A stretch of 64,000 nucleotides of DNA from Streptomyces sp. WP-1 (GCF_030450125.1 NZ_CP123923.1:6667001-6731000); one strand, 5' to 3'. Counted from the first letter of the stretch, positions 44,614 to 53,351 are shown. The notes: generated by a model from the letters alone, not told the origin. A program made the numbers and translations.

Positions 44614-45099
44614 TCAGCTGTCGGCGTGGCCGGGCGGCAGCAGCGGCCCGCACTCCCACTGCTGGAATATCAACCGGGTCTCCACCCGGGCGACTTCGCG
44701 GTGCGCCGTGAACTCGTCCAGGACCAGCCGCTGGAGGTCGGCCATGTCCGCGACGGCCACATGCACCAGGTAGTCGTCGGGACCGGTCAGATGGAAGACC
44801 GAGCGGGCCTCCGGCAGCGCCCGCACCCGCTCCACGAACGGCCCCACCAGCTCCCTGCGGTGCGGCCTGACCTGCACCGAGAGCAGCGCCTGCAAGCCGC
44901 GGCCGAGCTTGGCCGGATCCAGTCGCAGCCGGTGACCGAGGATCACACCGCAGCGGCGCAGCCGGGTCACCCGGTCGAGACAGGTGGACGGCGCCACCCC
45001 GACCTGGGCGGCGAGATCGCGGTACGTGCTCCGGGCGTCGTTCTGCAACAGCCGCAGCAGCTGGAGATCCACCGGATCCAGTACGACAGATTCGGGCAT
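44614..45099 (-). CDS. Lrp/AsnC family transcriptional regulator
   Basis: This 161-residue protein has an N-terminal AsnC-type helix-turn-helix (LDPVDLQLLRLLQNDARSTYRDLAAQVGVAPSTCLDRVTRLRRCGVI). A RAM/Lrp ligand-binding domain follows (LLSVQVRPHRRELVGPFVERV, VFHLTGPDDYLVHVAV). It is divergent from a PLP-dependent sulfur amino acid enzyme, the usual partner of such regulators, and probably responds to an amino acid to control it. Confidence 0.9.
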   Translation of the reverse strand: MPESVVLDPVDLQLLRLLQNDARSTYRDLAAQVGVAPSTCLDRVTRLRRCGVILGHRLRLDPAKLGRGLQALLSVQVRPHRRELVGPFVERVRALPEARSVFHLTGPDDYLVHVAVADMADLQRLVLDEFTAHREVARVETRLIFQQWECGPLLPPGHADS

Positions 45100-45113
45100 C
45101 GGCCGAACATAGC

Positions 45114-45138
45114 ACGGGGTTCAACGACCACAACCCGT
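45114..45138. promoter_or_regulatory. possible Lrp-type operator
   Basis: ACGGGGTT (45114-45121) and AACCCGT (45132-45138) form a near-perfect inverted repeat with a 10-nt spacer. They lie in the short divergent gap between the Lrp-type regulator and the PLP enzyme. Confidence 0.45.
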
Positions 45139-45159
45139 TCGATGTTCACCCTTCCCGTC

Positions 45160-46359
45160 ATGGACACAGCGACCACGGGTGCCTACGACGACGTACGCCC
45201 CGCACCGAGAGCCCTCGCCACCGAGGCCGTGCACGCCGGCCGCGACGATCTCGCCCGCCAGGGGCTGCACGCCCCGCCGATCGACCTGTCCACGACCTAC
45301 CCCTCCTACGACAGCCGGGGCGAGGCCGCGCGCATCGACGCCTTCGCCACCGACGGCGCCGACCCGGTGGGCCCGCCCGTCTACGGCCGCCTCGGCAACC
45401 CGACCGTCGCCCGCTTCGAGACCGCGCTGGCCCGCCTGGAGGGCACCGAGTCCGCCGTCGCGTTCGCCAGCGGGATGGCCGCGCTCAGCGCCGTCCTGCT
45501 CGCACGGTCGGCGACGGGCCTGCGCCATGTCGTCGCGGTACGGCCGCTGTACGGATGCAGTGACCATCTGCTCACCGCCGGGCTGCTCGGCACCGAGGTG
45601 ACCTGGACCGACCCGGCCGGCATCACCGACGCGCTGCGCCCGGACACCGGCCTGGTGATGGTCGAGTCCCCGGCCAACCCGACCCTCGCCGAGCTGGATC
45701 TGCGGGCCGTCGCGCACGCGTGCGGCTCGGTGCCGCTGCTGGTCGACAACACCTTCGCCACGCCGGTGCTGCAACGCCCGGCCGAGCAGGGCGCGCGGCT
45801 GGTGCTGCACAGCGCCACCAAGTACCTCGGCGGCCACGGGGACGTGCTGGCCGGGGTGGTGGCCTGCGACGAGGAACTGGCCGGCCGGCTGCGCCGGATC
45901 CGCTTCGCCACCGGCGGCGTCCTGCACCCGCTGGCCGGGTACCTCCTGCTGCGCGGCCTGTCCACCCTGCCGGTCCGGGTCCGGGCGGCCTCCGCGAGCG
46001 CCGCCGAGCTGGTTCGCCGTCTCGCCTCGGACCCGCGGGTGTCCCGCGTCCACTACCCGCGCATCGGCGGCGCGATGATCGCCTTCGAGGTGACGGGAGA
46101 CCCGCACGAGCTGATCTCCCGGGTACGGCTGGTCACCCCCGCGGTGAGCCTCGGCAGCGTGGACACCCTGATCCAGCACCCCGCGTCCATCAGCCACCGC
46201 ATCGTGGACGCCGACGACCGCCGGGGCGCGGGGGTCGGCGACAAGCTGCTGCGGCTCTCGGTCGGGCTGGAGGACGTGGACGACCTGTGGGCCGACCTGG
46301 ACCAGGCGCTGGGGGAGCCGGCCCGGGTGCCGGCCGGGACGGCAAAGGCGACGGGCTGA
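45160..46359 (+). CDS. Cys/Met metabolism PLP-dependent enzyme (trans-sulfuration family)
   Basis: This 399-residue fold-type I enzyme of the cystathionine gamma-synthase/methionine gamma-lyase family has VYGRLGNPTVARFETALARLEG, VESPANPTLAELDL, LLVDNTFATPV and the PLP lysine in LHSATKYLGGHGDV. TPAVSLGSVDTLIQHPAS and LLRLSVGLEDVDDLWADL end it. A methionine gamma-lyase-like activity is likely given the adjacent Lrp-type regulator. A synthase cannot be excluded. Starts at 45142 or 45160 both lack a clear ribosome binding site; 45160 was chosen because it leaves room for the operator. Confidence 0.85.
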   Translation: MDTATTGAYDDVRPAPRALATEAVHAGRDDLARQGLHAPPIDLSTTYPSYDSRGEAARIDAFATDGADPVGPPVYGRLGNPTVARFETALARLEGTESAVAFASGMAALSAVLLARSATGLRHVVAVRPLYGCSDHLLTAGLLGTEVTWTDPAGITDALRPDTGLVMVESPANPTLAELDLRAVAHACGSVPLLVDNTFATPVLQRPAEQGARLVLHSATKYLGGHGDVLAGVVACDEELAGRLRRIRFATGGVLHPLAGYLLLRGLSTLPVRVRAASASAAELVRRLASDPRVSRVHYPRIGGAMIAFEVTGDPHELISRVRLVTPAVSLGSVDTLIQHPASISHRIVDADDRRGAGVGDKLLRLSVGLEDVDDLWADLDQALGEPARVPAGTAKATG

Positions 46360-46370
46360 CGGACCGGTGA

Positions 46371-46403
46371 GCCTCTCCCGGTGCCCTGGAGGCCGGGAGA
46401 GGC
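46371..46403. terminator. bidirectional terminator stem-loop
   Basis: GCCTCTCCCGG (46371-46381) pairs perfectly with CCGGGAGAGGC (46393-46403), an 11-bp stem with an 11-nt loop. It lies between convergent genes. Confidence 0.8.
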
Positions 46404-46454
46404 GGTCCCGCCGCGCCGCGCCGATGTCGGTCCCGCCGATCCCGCGCCGGTGTC
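46404..46454. repeat. imperfect tandem repeat, 25-26 nt x2, reaching the ACT-GNAT stop codon
   Basis: GGTCCCGCCG-containing units at 46404-46428 and 46429-46454 end in CCGATGTC and CCGGTGTC. A partial third copy (AGTCCCGGCGGG) continues into the coding region. The boundary falls on the minus-strand stop codon (TCA 46453-46455). It is less regular than the other stop-spanning arrays of this window. Confidence 0.5.
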
Positions 46455-47859
46455 AGTCCCGGCGGGCCGTCCCGTACGCCGGGCGCGGCGAGGGCTCCGC
46501 GGCCAGGCGCGCGGTGATCACCAGCGTGCCCTCCTCCACCTGGTAGTCCAGCGGCAGCCCGAGGCCCCGCATCGCCGCGACCATCCCGGTGTTGGACGCC
46601 TGCGTCACCGCGTACACGCTGTCGCAGTGGGCCTCCCGGGCCATCCCCACCAGCCGCCGCAGCAGCTCGGCGCCGACGCCCCGCCGCTGCCAGTCGTCCT
46701 CGATCAGCAGCGCGATCTCCGTCTCGTCGCCGTCCCACAGCAGATGCCCGAGACCGACGATCCGCCCGGAGGACGTCTGCGCGGCGAGCGTCCGCCCGAA
46801 ACGGGGGCTGAGGAGATGGTGGAGATAGCGGTCGGCGTCGCCGACGGGCCCGTGGTAGCGCAGTGTCAGCGTGCGGGCCGAGCAGCGCTCGTGCATCGCC
46901 TTCGCCGCCGCCAGCTCACCGGTGTCGATCCGCCGTACGGCGATGTCGTCGCCCTCGGGCAGCGTCAGCACGTCCTGCCCGTCCGGGATCCGGGGCCCCA
47001 GCCGGGCGTCCAGCTCCACCAGCGCCCGTGCCCGCGCGAACTCGGTGGGCGTGAACGGCAGATACGGCCGTTCCACGCTGAGCACGCCGCCCTCCGGCGC
47101 CCGCAGCCGCATCACCGTCTCCTCCAACACCCCTTCCGCCGGCACCGATTCCCGCTCGCGGCCCCGGCCGGGCAGCGAGCGGATCGTGCACCGGCCGAGC
47201 AACTGGCGGAGCGCCAGCGGCAGTTCCGCCGCGTCCAGCGCCGTACGGGTGGCCAGGCCCAGCACCCGGGTCGGGGCGTCGACCAGATCGTGGGCGTCGG
47301 CCCGCTCGATGTACGTGGACGCGCCCCCGGCCGCCGCGACGGCCCGGGTCAGCTCCGCCGCGCTCAGCGCCCCGGGCGCCCGCAGCAGGAACTCGTCCAC
47401 GGTGCCGTCGGCCAGCGGGTGCGTCTGGAGGCTCAGGATGTCCACCCGGTGCTCGGCCAGCGCCGTGCACAGCGCGGCCAGCGAACCGGGCGCGTCCCTG
47501 ACCGTCGTCCGCATCCGCCACAGCGTGCTGGTCCCCGTCACCCCGTCGGCGCCGTCGCCCGGCCCGGCCGACCGCGCGGAGGCGGCCGGCCGGGCACCGG
47601 TATCAGCGGCCGGGGGCGGGGGCGGTGCATGGCCGTGGCGCCGTGCCCACCAGGTGTGGAAGCCCGCCGTCGCGGCCAGCGCGAGCGCCGAGATCATCAG
47701 CAGGGCGGGGCCGTCGGGGCCGTGCCCGATCAGGTTCGCCACCCCGTCGGCCACGGCGACGGCGGTGAAGAGGGCGGCAAGTTCCACGAGGTCCCGCCGC
47801 CAGTGGTGCACGGGCCGGCCGTGCCGGGCGCGGGTCACATCAGACATATCCGGAGTCAT
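46453..47859 (-). CDS. ACT domain-GNAT acetyltransferase with N-terminal membrane segments
   Basis: A 468-residue protein. Residues ~20-75 hold two hydrophobic helices (VELAALFTAVAVADGVANLIG and ALLMISALALAATAGFHTWW). A Pro/Ala-rich linker precedes an ACT domain (RMRTTVRDAPGSLAALCTALAEHRVDILSLQTHP), a middle region, and a C-terminal GNAT domain with the acetyl-CoA loop DDWQRRGVGAELLRRLV. ACT-GNAT fusions in actinobacteria are described as protein lysine acetyltransferases controlled by amino acids. The membrane anchor is unusual compared with the soluble forms I know. An internal start at 47847 is also possible. Confidence 0.75.
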   Translation of the reverse strand: MTPDMSDVTRARHGRPVHHWRRDLVELAALFTAVAVADGVANLIGHGPDGPALLMISALALAATAGFHTWWARRHGHAPPPPPAADTGARPAASARSAGPGDGADGVTGTSTLWRMRTTVRDAPGSLAALCTALAEHRVDILSLQTHPLADGTVDEFLLRAPGALSAAELTRAVAAAGGASTYIERADAHDLVDAPTRVLGLATRTALDAAELPLALRQLLGRCTIRSLPGRGRERESVPAEGVLEETVMRLRAPEGGVLSVERPYLPFTPTEFARARALVELDARLGPRIPDGQDVLTLPEGDDIAVRRIDTGELAAAKAMHERCSARTLTLRYHGPVGDADRYLHHLLSPRFGRTLAAQTSSGRIVGLGHLLWDGDETEIALLIEDDWQRRGVGAELLRRLVGMAREAHCDSVYAVTQASNTGMVAAMRGLGLPLDYQVEEGTLVITARLAAEPSPRPAYGTARRD

Positions 47860-48275
47860 ACAACCACTGTGAAGGAAGCGTGTTGCCTGATCACGAACTG
47901 TTTGTGACCGACAGGTAAAGCATGCTCCGCCCCATTTGTTCCCTCGCTTGCGATCGCTCGCGCCCGGTTCCTGGTCGAAGGGGCCCGGCACGAAGCCCGG
48001 CACGGCGGTAAGTCCCGCTCGACGCACCCGAGTTGAGGGTGCCGCGCGCCGGGGGATGACGCCGGCGCGCGACCTGGCTCGACAGCGTACGGGAAGCCCT
48101 CGGCGGGCCGCGCGCAAACCCGTGTTCGTGCGGGACTTGACGGGCGCGGCGCGGACCCCCGGGCCGGTGAACGCGTGTGAGCCGATCGGGTGAACCGGGC
48201 GGGAACGGATGGATCGGCCCGGCGCCCGCGCGATAGCTGTGGAGCGAGCCCGTGATCCAAGCGGGAGCGTCGGCG
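47860..48275. other. long non-coding region between divergent genes
   Basis: About 400 nt without a convincing gene. The first ~75 nt next to the ACT-GNAT gene are relatively AT-rich (for example GAACTGTTTGTGACC, ACAGGTAAAGC) and probably hold its promoter. A short imperfect repeat (GGCCCGGCACGAAGCCCGGCACGG, near 47980-48005) lies inside, and the rest is GC-rich with no clear structure. It could hide a small RNA, but nothing specific supports one. Confidence 0.3.
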
Positions 48276-48593
48276 GTGAGGACGAGCGTGCGAGCGAAGG
48301 CGATTCTGGTGGCCCTGGCCGCGGCCGGTGCGGCGGTACTGGGCCTGACGGCCCCCGCGCGGGCGGCCGCGTCGGGAGACGTCGTGGTCTTCTCCACCGA
48401 GGCGCAGCCGCTGGACGTGTACCGCGACCCGGCCGGCTGCCAGCGGCTGCCCGCGCTCGCCCACGTCCTGTCCAACCTCTCGGACCAGCCGGTGCGGATC
48501 TACGGCAACCCGTTCTGCCTCGGCCCCTCACTCGTGGTCCAGCCCGGGTACGGGACGCATGTGCCGGGCGGCGCGGGCTCGTTCTCGGCCTAG
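48276..48593 (+). CDS. small secreted hypothetical protein
   Basis: This is a 105-residue product with a clear signal peptide: basic start (RTSVRAKA), hydrophobic core (ILVALAAAGAAVLGL) and a TAPARA-AAS cleavage site near residue 30. The mature part has two cysteines (AGCQRLP, NPFCLGP), probably one disulfide, and ends GAGSFSA. GTG 48276 has GGGAG about 9 nt upstream; GTG 48252 would add eight residues. I recognise no family. It overlaps the convergent hydrolase gene by 4 nt. Confidence 0.6.
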   Translation: MRTSVRAKAILVALAAAGAAVLGLTAPARAAASGDVVVFSTEAQPLDVYRDPAGCQRLPALAHVLSNLSDQPVRIYGNPFCLGPSLVVQPGYGTHVPGGAGSFSA

Positions 48594-49441
48594 AACTCCT
48601 GCGGCGCGTCCTCCCGGCTCCCGTCGAGGATCACCCGCGCGACCAGCGCCGGATCGTCGTTCATCGGGCAGTGCCCGCAGCCGGGGAGCCGGACCAGGCG
48701 GGCGTGCGGGATGGTCTGCTTGGCGCGGACGCCCTGGCGGCGCAGCAGGAGACGGTCCCTGGTGCCCCAGGCGACCGTCACCGGCAGTCCGGGGAGCGGG
48801 TCGGTGAAGCGGACGGTGTTGCCGGACCGCAGGGTCGCCGTGAAGCCCGCGGCCTCCGCCAGCGCGCGGGTCTCGGCCACCACGGCGGCGGGGTCTCGGC
48901 GGGCGGGCCGGGCGTAGATGGTGCTCATCAGCGCCGTGCGCCCCGCCGTGCTGCGGCTGAGCCGCTCCACCAGGGGCACCGGCAGCCGCCGGGCGATCCC
49001 CCGCATCGTGAGCAGCGTCGCGAAGGCGTACCGCCGCTCGGTCTCCGTCCAGAACCCGGCGGGGGACAGGGCGGTGACGAATCGTACGAGCTTCTCGCGG
49101 CCCAGCTCCAGCGCGAGCAGGCCGCCCAGCGAGTTGCCCGCGACGTGCGGGCGGTCCAGCTCCAGCGTCTCGAACAGGGCGCCCAGTACCGCGTTGGTCG
49201 TGGGCAGGTCGTAGGCGAGGGCGGGCGGCAGTGACGGGGACGCGCCGAAGCCGGGCAGGTCGACCGCGATCACCTCGCGCTCGGTGGCGAGGATGTCCAC
49301 CACCGGGTCCCAGGCCTGCCGGTGGTGCCCGATGCCGTGCAGCAGCACCAGCGGCTCGCCGCGCCCCACGCGCGCGTAGGAGACGGCCACGTCCTCGGGG
49401 CCGCGCGGGGTCGGGACGGTGAAGGAGGCGGTGGCGGACAT
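48590..49441 (-). CDS. alpha/beta hydrolase
   Basis: This 283-residue hydrolase has LLHGIGHHRQAWDPV (oxyanion loop), the nucleophile motif AGNSLGG, Asp in AWGTRDRLLL and His in LPGCGHCPMNDDP. It has no signal peptide. ATG 49441 is preceded by GGAG at the correct spacing. The substrate is unknown; esterase, lactonase and C-C hydrolase activities all occur in this family. Confidence 0.85.
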   Translation of the reverse strand: MSATASFTVPTPRGPEDVAVSYARVGRGEPLVLLHGIGHHRQAWDPVVDILATEREVIAVDLPGFGASPSLPPALAYDLPTTNAVLGALFETLELDRPHVAGNSLGGLLALELGREKLVRFVTALSPAGFWTETERRYAFATLLTMRGIARRLPVPLVERLSRSTAGRTALMSTIYARPARRDPAAVVAETRALAEAAGFTATLRSGNTVRFTDPLPGLPVTVAWGTRDRLLLRRQGVRAKQTIPHARLVRLPGCGHCPMNDDPALVARVILDGSREDAPQEF

Positions 49442-49558
49442 GGGTGCTCCTCGGCTCGACTGCTGACGGACGCCGTAGACAGCTTGTCAGCAATTACTAC
49501 CGACGGGTAGCCCCGGGATGCGGGCCATGACCGGCAGGCGGGTGCCACCGCACCGGCG

Positions 49559-50212
49559 TCAACCCGCCTGCCGCACCTCGATGTTGAAGTCCCCGTGCCC
49601 GAACACCCGCGACATCTGCAACCACAGCGGCAGATACATCTCCGTCGCCCGCGCCGCCGCGATACCCCCGAGATCCAGCACCCGCGCGGGCGGCCACCCG
49701 AACTCGCCCAGCCACGCCGTCACCCGCTCCTTCGCGACCGAATCCTCCCCGCACACGAACAGATGGTGCTCGCCCGGCACCCGCCCCGGATCGGCCATCA
49801 CCTTGAAGTTGACGGTGTTCAGCGTCTTGACCACCCGCGCCCCCGGGAACGCCCGCTGGATCCGCTCGCCCATGCTGTCCGACTCCACCGGGTCGAGCCG
49901 GGGCAGCCCGCCCTCGAAGGACAGCGGGTTGCAGACATCGACCAGGATCTTGCCGTCCAGGTGCTCGGCGCCCGCCGCCCGCAGCGCGTCCAGCGCCACC
50001 CGCCCGCTCACCGCGTTGATCACCGCCTCGCCCGCCTCCGCGGCCCGCGCGAACGTCCCCGCGTGCGCCCGCCCGGCCACCGCCGTCGCCCACTCCCGCG
50101 CCACCGGGTTGTCCGCGGTGCGCGACCCCAGCGTCACCTCGTGCCCCAGCTCCACCAGCCGCCCCGCCAGCGTCCGCCCCACCTCGCCCGTGCCCAGCAC
50201 CCCGAACCGCAT
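49559..50212 (-). CDS. NADPH-dependent F420 reductase-like oxidoreductase
   Basis: This 217-residue Rossmann protein starts MRFGVLGTGEVGRTLAGRLVELGHEV and continues with VTLGSR, an NADP-type loop. ILVDVCNPLSF and VVKTLNTVNFKVM are typical of the F420:NADP oxidoreductase/ProC-like group (YwnB/CoaBP-type reductases). It is divergent from an ECF41-type sigma factor. ECF41 sigmas are commonly next to small oxidoreductases, epimerases or decarboxylases that they control, so this is the probable target gene. Confidence 0.8.
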   Translation of the reverse strand: MRFGVLGTGEVGRTLAGRLVELGHEVTLGSRTADNPVAREWATAVAGRAHAGTFARAAEAGEAVINAVSGRVALDALRAAGAEHLDGKILVDVCNPLSFEGGLPRLDPVESDSMGERIQRAFPGARVVKTLNTVNFKVMADPGRVPGEHHLFVCGEDSVAKERVTAWLGEFGWPPARVLDLGGIAAARATEMYLPLWLQMSRVFGHGDFNIEVRQAG

Positions 50213-50336
50213 CGCACACCTCCGGTCACCGGCCGCCGGGCCCCCGGCGGTCCGCGCGGCCATTGTGATCCGGCGCGTTCGCGAGCGGCCTGATTCCGGG
50301 TGGACAGCGCCGGGGCGTGTCGGATGGGATGAAGGC

Positions 50337-51254
50337 ATGACCGCCGACCCCGCGACCGACGTCTTCGAGTGGGATGCCGATCCCGCGACCGACGTCTTCG
50401 AGGAGCACCGGACCCTGCTCACCGGCGTCGCCTACCGCATGCTCGGCCGGGTCGCCGACGCCGAGGACGTGGTCCAGGACGCCTGGCTGCGCTGGTCCCG
50501 CGCCGACCGCGCGGAGGTCCGCGAACCCCGCGCCTATCTGGTGCGGATCACCACCCGACTGGCCATCGACCGGCTGCGCCGGGCGCAGTCGCGCGCCGAG
50601 TCGTACGTCGGACCGTGGCTGCCGGAGCCGTACGTCACCGAGTACGGCGACACCGTCCCGGACGCCGCCGAGCGGGCCGTCCTCGCCGACACCGTCTCCC
50701 TGGCCGTCCTGGTCGTCCTGGAGTCGCTGTCGCCCCTGGAACGCGCCGTGTTCGTGCTGCGGGAGGCGTTCGGCTTCCCCTTCGCGGAGATCGCCGCCCT
50801 GCTCGACCGCGGCGAACCGGCGGTACGGCAGCTCGCCGGACGGGCCCGCCGGCATGTGGAGGAGCGGCGGCCGCGCTACGACGTCGACCCGGGCCGGCGC
50901 CGCGAGCTGACGGAGCGTTTCCTCGCCGCCGCGTCCGGGGGCGATCTGGACGGGCTGATGTCGGTGCTCGCCCCGGACGTGCGGCTGGTCTCCGACGGCG
51001 GCGGCAAGGTCAAGGCGGCCCTGCGGATCATGCGCAGCGCGGACAAGGTGGCCCGCTTCCTGGCCGCCGTCGCCCCCGCCGTGGGATCCGCCGCCACACT
51101 GCGGCCGCTGGAGGTCAACGGCGGCCCGGCCGTCCTGGTGCTGTCCGGCGGCAGACCCGACAGCCTCTTCCAACTGGACGCCAGGGAGGGCCGCGTGACC
51201 TCGGTCTACATCCAGCGCAACCCCGACAAACTGCGCCACCTGGCCGAGCGCTGA
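50337..51254 (+). CDS. ECF41-type RNA polymerase sigma factor (SigJ-like)
   Basis: A 305-residue protein with sigma regions 2 and 4 (AYRMLGRVADAEDVVQDAWLRW; LSPLERAVFVLREAFGFPFAEIAALL). The linker has the WLPEP motif and the C-terminal SnoaL-like domain contains DGGGK, both diagnostic of ECF41. The C-terminal extension replaces an anti-sigma factor and modulates activity. The N-terminus contains an in-frame 33-nt duplication (50346 and 50379), giving DPATDVFE twice. ATG 50337 follows GAAGG. It is divergent from an oxidoreductase gene and followed by a terminator. Confidence 0.92.
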   Translation: MTADPATDVFEWDADPATDVFEEHRTLLTGVAYRMLGRVADAEDVVQDAWLRWSRADRAEVREPRAYLVRITTRLAIDRLRRAQSRAESYVGPWLPEPYVTEYGDTVPDAAERAVLADTVSLAVLVVLESLSPLERAVFVLREAFGFPFAEIAALLDRGEPAVRQLAGRARRHVEERRPRYDVDPGRRRELTERFLAAASGGDLDGLMSVLAPDVRLVSDGGGKVKAALRIMRSADKVARFLAAVAPAVGSAATLRPLEVNGGPAVLVLSGGRPDSLFQLDAREGRVTSVYIQRNPDKLRHLAER

Positions 51255-51270
51255 ACCGCGTGCGGAACCG

Positions 51271-51294
51271 AGCCCCCGTCCCGCGACGGGGGCT
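51271..51294 (+). terminator. intrinsic terminator after the sigma factor
   Basis: AGCCCCCGTC (51271-51280), CCGC loop, GACGGGGGCT (51285-51294), then TTT: a perfect 10-bp stem with a short U-run, 16 nt after the stop codon. Confidence 0.9.
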
Positions 51295-51389
51295 TTGCCG
51301 CGATGTCACCCGGATCACCGCGTACGAACGCCTCGTGAACGCTCCGCTGCGGCCCTCCTCCGCGTTCGCCCGGGGAAGGAGGATTGGTC

Positions 51390-51418
51390 TTGACCAAGGG
51401 TGTCGGCCGCCCTATGGT
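51390..51418 (+). promoter_or_regulatory. candidate vegetative promoter of the GntR gene
   Basis: TTGACC (51390-51395) and TATGGT (51413-51418) are 17 nt apart, a good HrdB-type promoter, giving a leader of about 70 nt before GTG 51495. The leader includes an AT-rich run (TTTAATAAACAAGG) unusual for this DNA. Confidence 0.65.
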
Positions 51419-51494
51419 CGGCAGAGAAGTGCAACAACCTTTAATAAACAAGGGCGCTAAAAACCGCCGCACCACGGCTCTTGCGGAGGACAGG

Positions 51495-52256
51495 GTGGGG
51501 ACCACGCAGCTGGATTCGGTGCAGGAACCGAAGTACTGGCATCTCAGGACCGTGCTCAGCGAGGCGCTCGACTCCGAGTTCTCGGTCGGCGAGATCCTGC
51601 CCAACGAGCGCGATCTGGCCGCCCGCTTCGGCGTGGCCCGCGCGACGCTCCGTCAGGCCCTCGAACAGCTGGAGCTGGAGGGCCGGTTGCAGCGCCGCCG
51701 GGGCGTCGGCACCACCGTCGCACCGCCGCGCGTGGGCGTGGCCGTCGGCGGCGAGCAGCACGCCTGGCCCGGCGCCGCCGGGGACGCCTGGCAGGCCGTC
51801 GACTGCGTCCAGGAGATCCCGGCCGCGGCCGTCGCCGCCGCCCTGGAGACCGGCGCGGACGAGCCCGTGCACACCGTGCGCCGCTCCCGGATGTCGGGCG
51901 GCCAGCTGGTCGCCACCGAACTCCTGCACATCCCGGCCGCCTCGGTGCCCGGCCTCACCGCGATCGACGCGCCCTCCGGCGCGGCCCGCGCGCGTGCGGT
52001 GCTGCGGGAGCTGCACCACCTGGACCTGGAGGGCCAGGACCGCGCCGTCGAACTGGGCTCGGCCCGCGCCGACGACGCCCGGGAACTGGACCGGCTCCCC
52101 GGTTCGCCCGTCCTGGTCGTCACCACCCGCTTCACCGCCCAGGGCCGCACCGCCGCCCTCTCCGTGGCGACCTACCGCGCCGACACCTGCCGGCTGACCT
52201 TCGGCGACAGCGCGGGCGTCGAGATCCACCACGACCCGGCCCAGCGCGCCTCCTGA
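51495..52256 (+). CDS. GntR family (HutC/UTRA type) transcriptional regulator
   Basis: This 253-residue regulator has a GntR winged helix (ILPNERDLAARFGVARATLRQALEQLELEGRLQRRRGVGT). A UTRA ligand domain follows (VHTVRRSRMSGGQLVATELLHIPAASVPGL and VLVVTTRFTAQGRTAALSVATYRADTCRLTF). GTG 51495 has GGAGG 5 nt upstream, so the longer frame from 51384 is rejected. The HutC subfamily senses small sugars or amino acids, and no catabolic operon adjoins it. A promoter and a terminator-like hairpin suggest a single-gene transcript. Confidence 0.88.
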   Translation: MGTTQLDSVQEPKYWHLRTVLSEALDSEFSVGEILPNERDLAARFGVARATLRQALEQLELEGRLQRRRGVGTTVAPPRVGVAVGGEQHAWPGAAGDAWQAVDCVQEIPAAAVAAALETGADEPVHTVRRSRMSGGQLVATELLHIPAASVPGLTAIDAPSGAARARAVLRELHHLDLEGQDRAVELGSARADDARELDRLPGSPVLVVTTRFTAQGRTAALSVATYRADTCRLTFGDSAGVEIHHDPAQRAS

Positions 52257-52291
52257 ACCCCGCGGCGGGCCGCCTGACCCGGCAGTGGCGG

Positions 52292-52314
52292 CCGGCACCA
52301 CGTCCCGGTGCCGG
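52292..52314 (+). terminator. terminator-like stem-loop after the GntR gene
   Basis: CCGGCACC (52292-52299) pairs perfectly with GGTGCCGG (52307-52314) over a 7-nt loop, 36 nt after the stop codon. Confidence 0.55.
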
Positions 52315-52399
52315 GGAGACGGGTCCGGGGCCCTGCCGCCCGGCCGCGTGACGCTCCTATGATGTCGCCCGGCACGCACCGCGAGGAGGCCGGTCAGCC

Positions 52400-53320
52400 A
52401 TGAGCCGCATCCAGCCCGCAGCAGGGGTACCGGCGCACGAGGAGCTGCGGGTCCCCGTGCGCGGCGGCGATCTGGCCGTACTGCGCTGGCCCGCCGCCGA
52501 CCCCGCCGCTCCCGTGGTGCTGGCCCTGCACGGCATCACCGCCAACGGCCTGTCCTGGGCTAGGGTCGCCCACCATCTGGCCGGCCGCGTCACCCTGCTC
52601 GCCCCCGACCTGCGCGGCCGCGCCCGCAGCGCCGAGTTGCCCGGCCCGTACGGCATCGCCGCGCACGCCGACGACATGGCCGCCGTGGCCGCGCGGCTGG
52701 CGCCCGGTCCGGTGGTGCTCACCGGCCACTCCATGGGCGCCTTCACCGCCGCGCTGACCGCCGTACGCCACCCCGCTCTGCCCTCCGCCCTGCTGCTCGT
52801 CGACGGCGGCGTGACCTTCCCCGTGCCGACCGATGTGGCGCCCGACGAGCTGATCGCCGCCGTGCTCGGCCCGGCCATGGCCCGCCTGTCCATGACCTTC
52901 GAGGACCGGGACGCCTACCGGGCCTTCTGGCAGCGTCACCCGGGCTTCGCCGCCGCCTGGTCGCCCTGGGTGGACGCCTACATCCAGCGCGATCTCGTCG
53001 GCGAGGAACCCGGGTTGCGCTCCTCCTGCGCGCTCGAAGCGGTCCGCGTCGACGGCATCGACCAGCTCGGCGGCGAGGTCGCCGACGCGATCCACCGCCT
53101 GCCGCTGGCCGCCCGCCTGCTCTGGGCGGAACGTGGCCTGATGGACGAGCCGCAGGGCCTGTACGACGAGGACCGCCTCGCCGCCGCGAAGCTCGGCCCC
53201 GGGCGGGTCCGCACCCGCCGCGTCCCCGGCACCAACCACTACACGATCCTCGTCGGCGACCCGGGCGCCCGCCTCGTGGCGGACCAGTTGCTGGCCGAGG
53301 CGGGCGTCGCGGCACCGTAG
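52400..53320 (+). CDS. alpha/beta hydrolase
   Basis: This 306-residue hydrolase has LALHGITANGLSWARV (oxyanion loop), PDLRGRARS, the nucleophile in TGHSMGAFTAAL and the catalytic His in VPGTNHYTILVGDPG. It lacks a signal peptide. It stands alone between the GntR and ROK genes, and the substrate cannot be inferred. Confidence 0.85.
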   Translation: MSRIQPAAGVPAHEELRVPVRGGDLAVLRWPAADPAAPVVLALHGITANGLSWARVAHHLAGRVTLLAPDLRGRARSAELPGPYGIAAHADDMAAVAARLAPGPVVLTGHSMGAFTAALTAVRHPALPSALLLVDGGVTFPVPTDVAPDELIAAVLGPAMARLSMTFEDRDAYRAFWQRHPGFAAAWSPWVDAYIQRDLVGEEPGLRSSCALEAVRVDGIDQLGGEVADAIHRLPLAARLLWAERGLMDEPQGLYDEDRLAAAKLGPGRVRTRRVPGTNHYTILVGDPGARLVADQLLAEAGVAAP

Positions 53321-53351
53321 CGGGGCCGGGGGAGGGGCCGTACGGTTCCCG

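Noticed and set aside
46453..48531. Extended ACT-GNAT frame of 692 codons
   Set aside because: The upstream part is low-complexity and crosses the divergent promoter region. Homology starts at the membrane segments near 47847.
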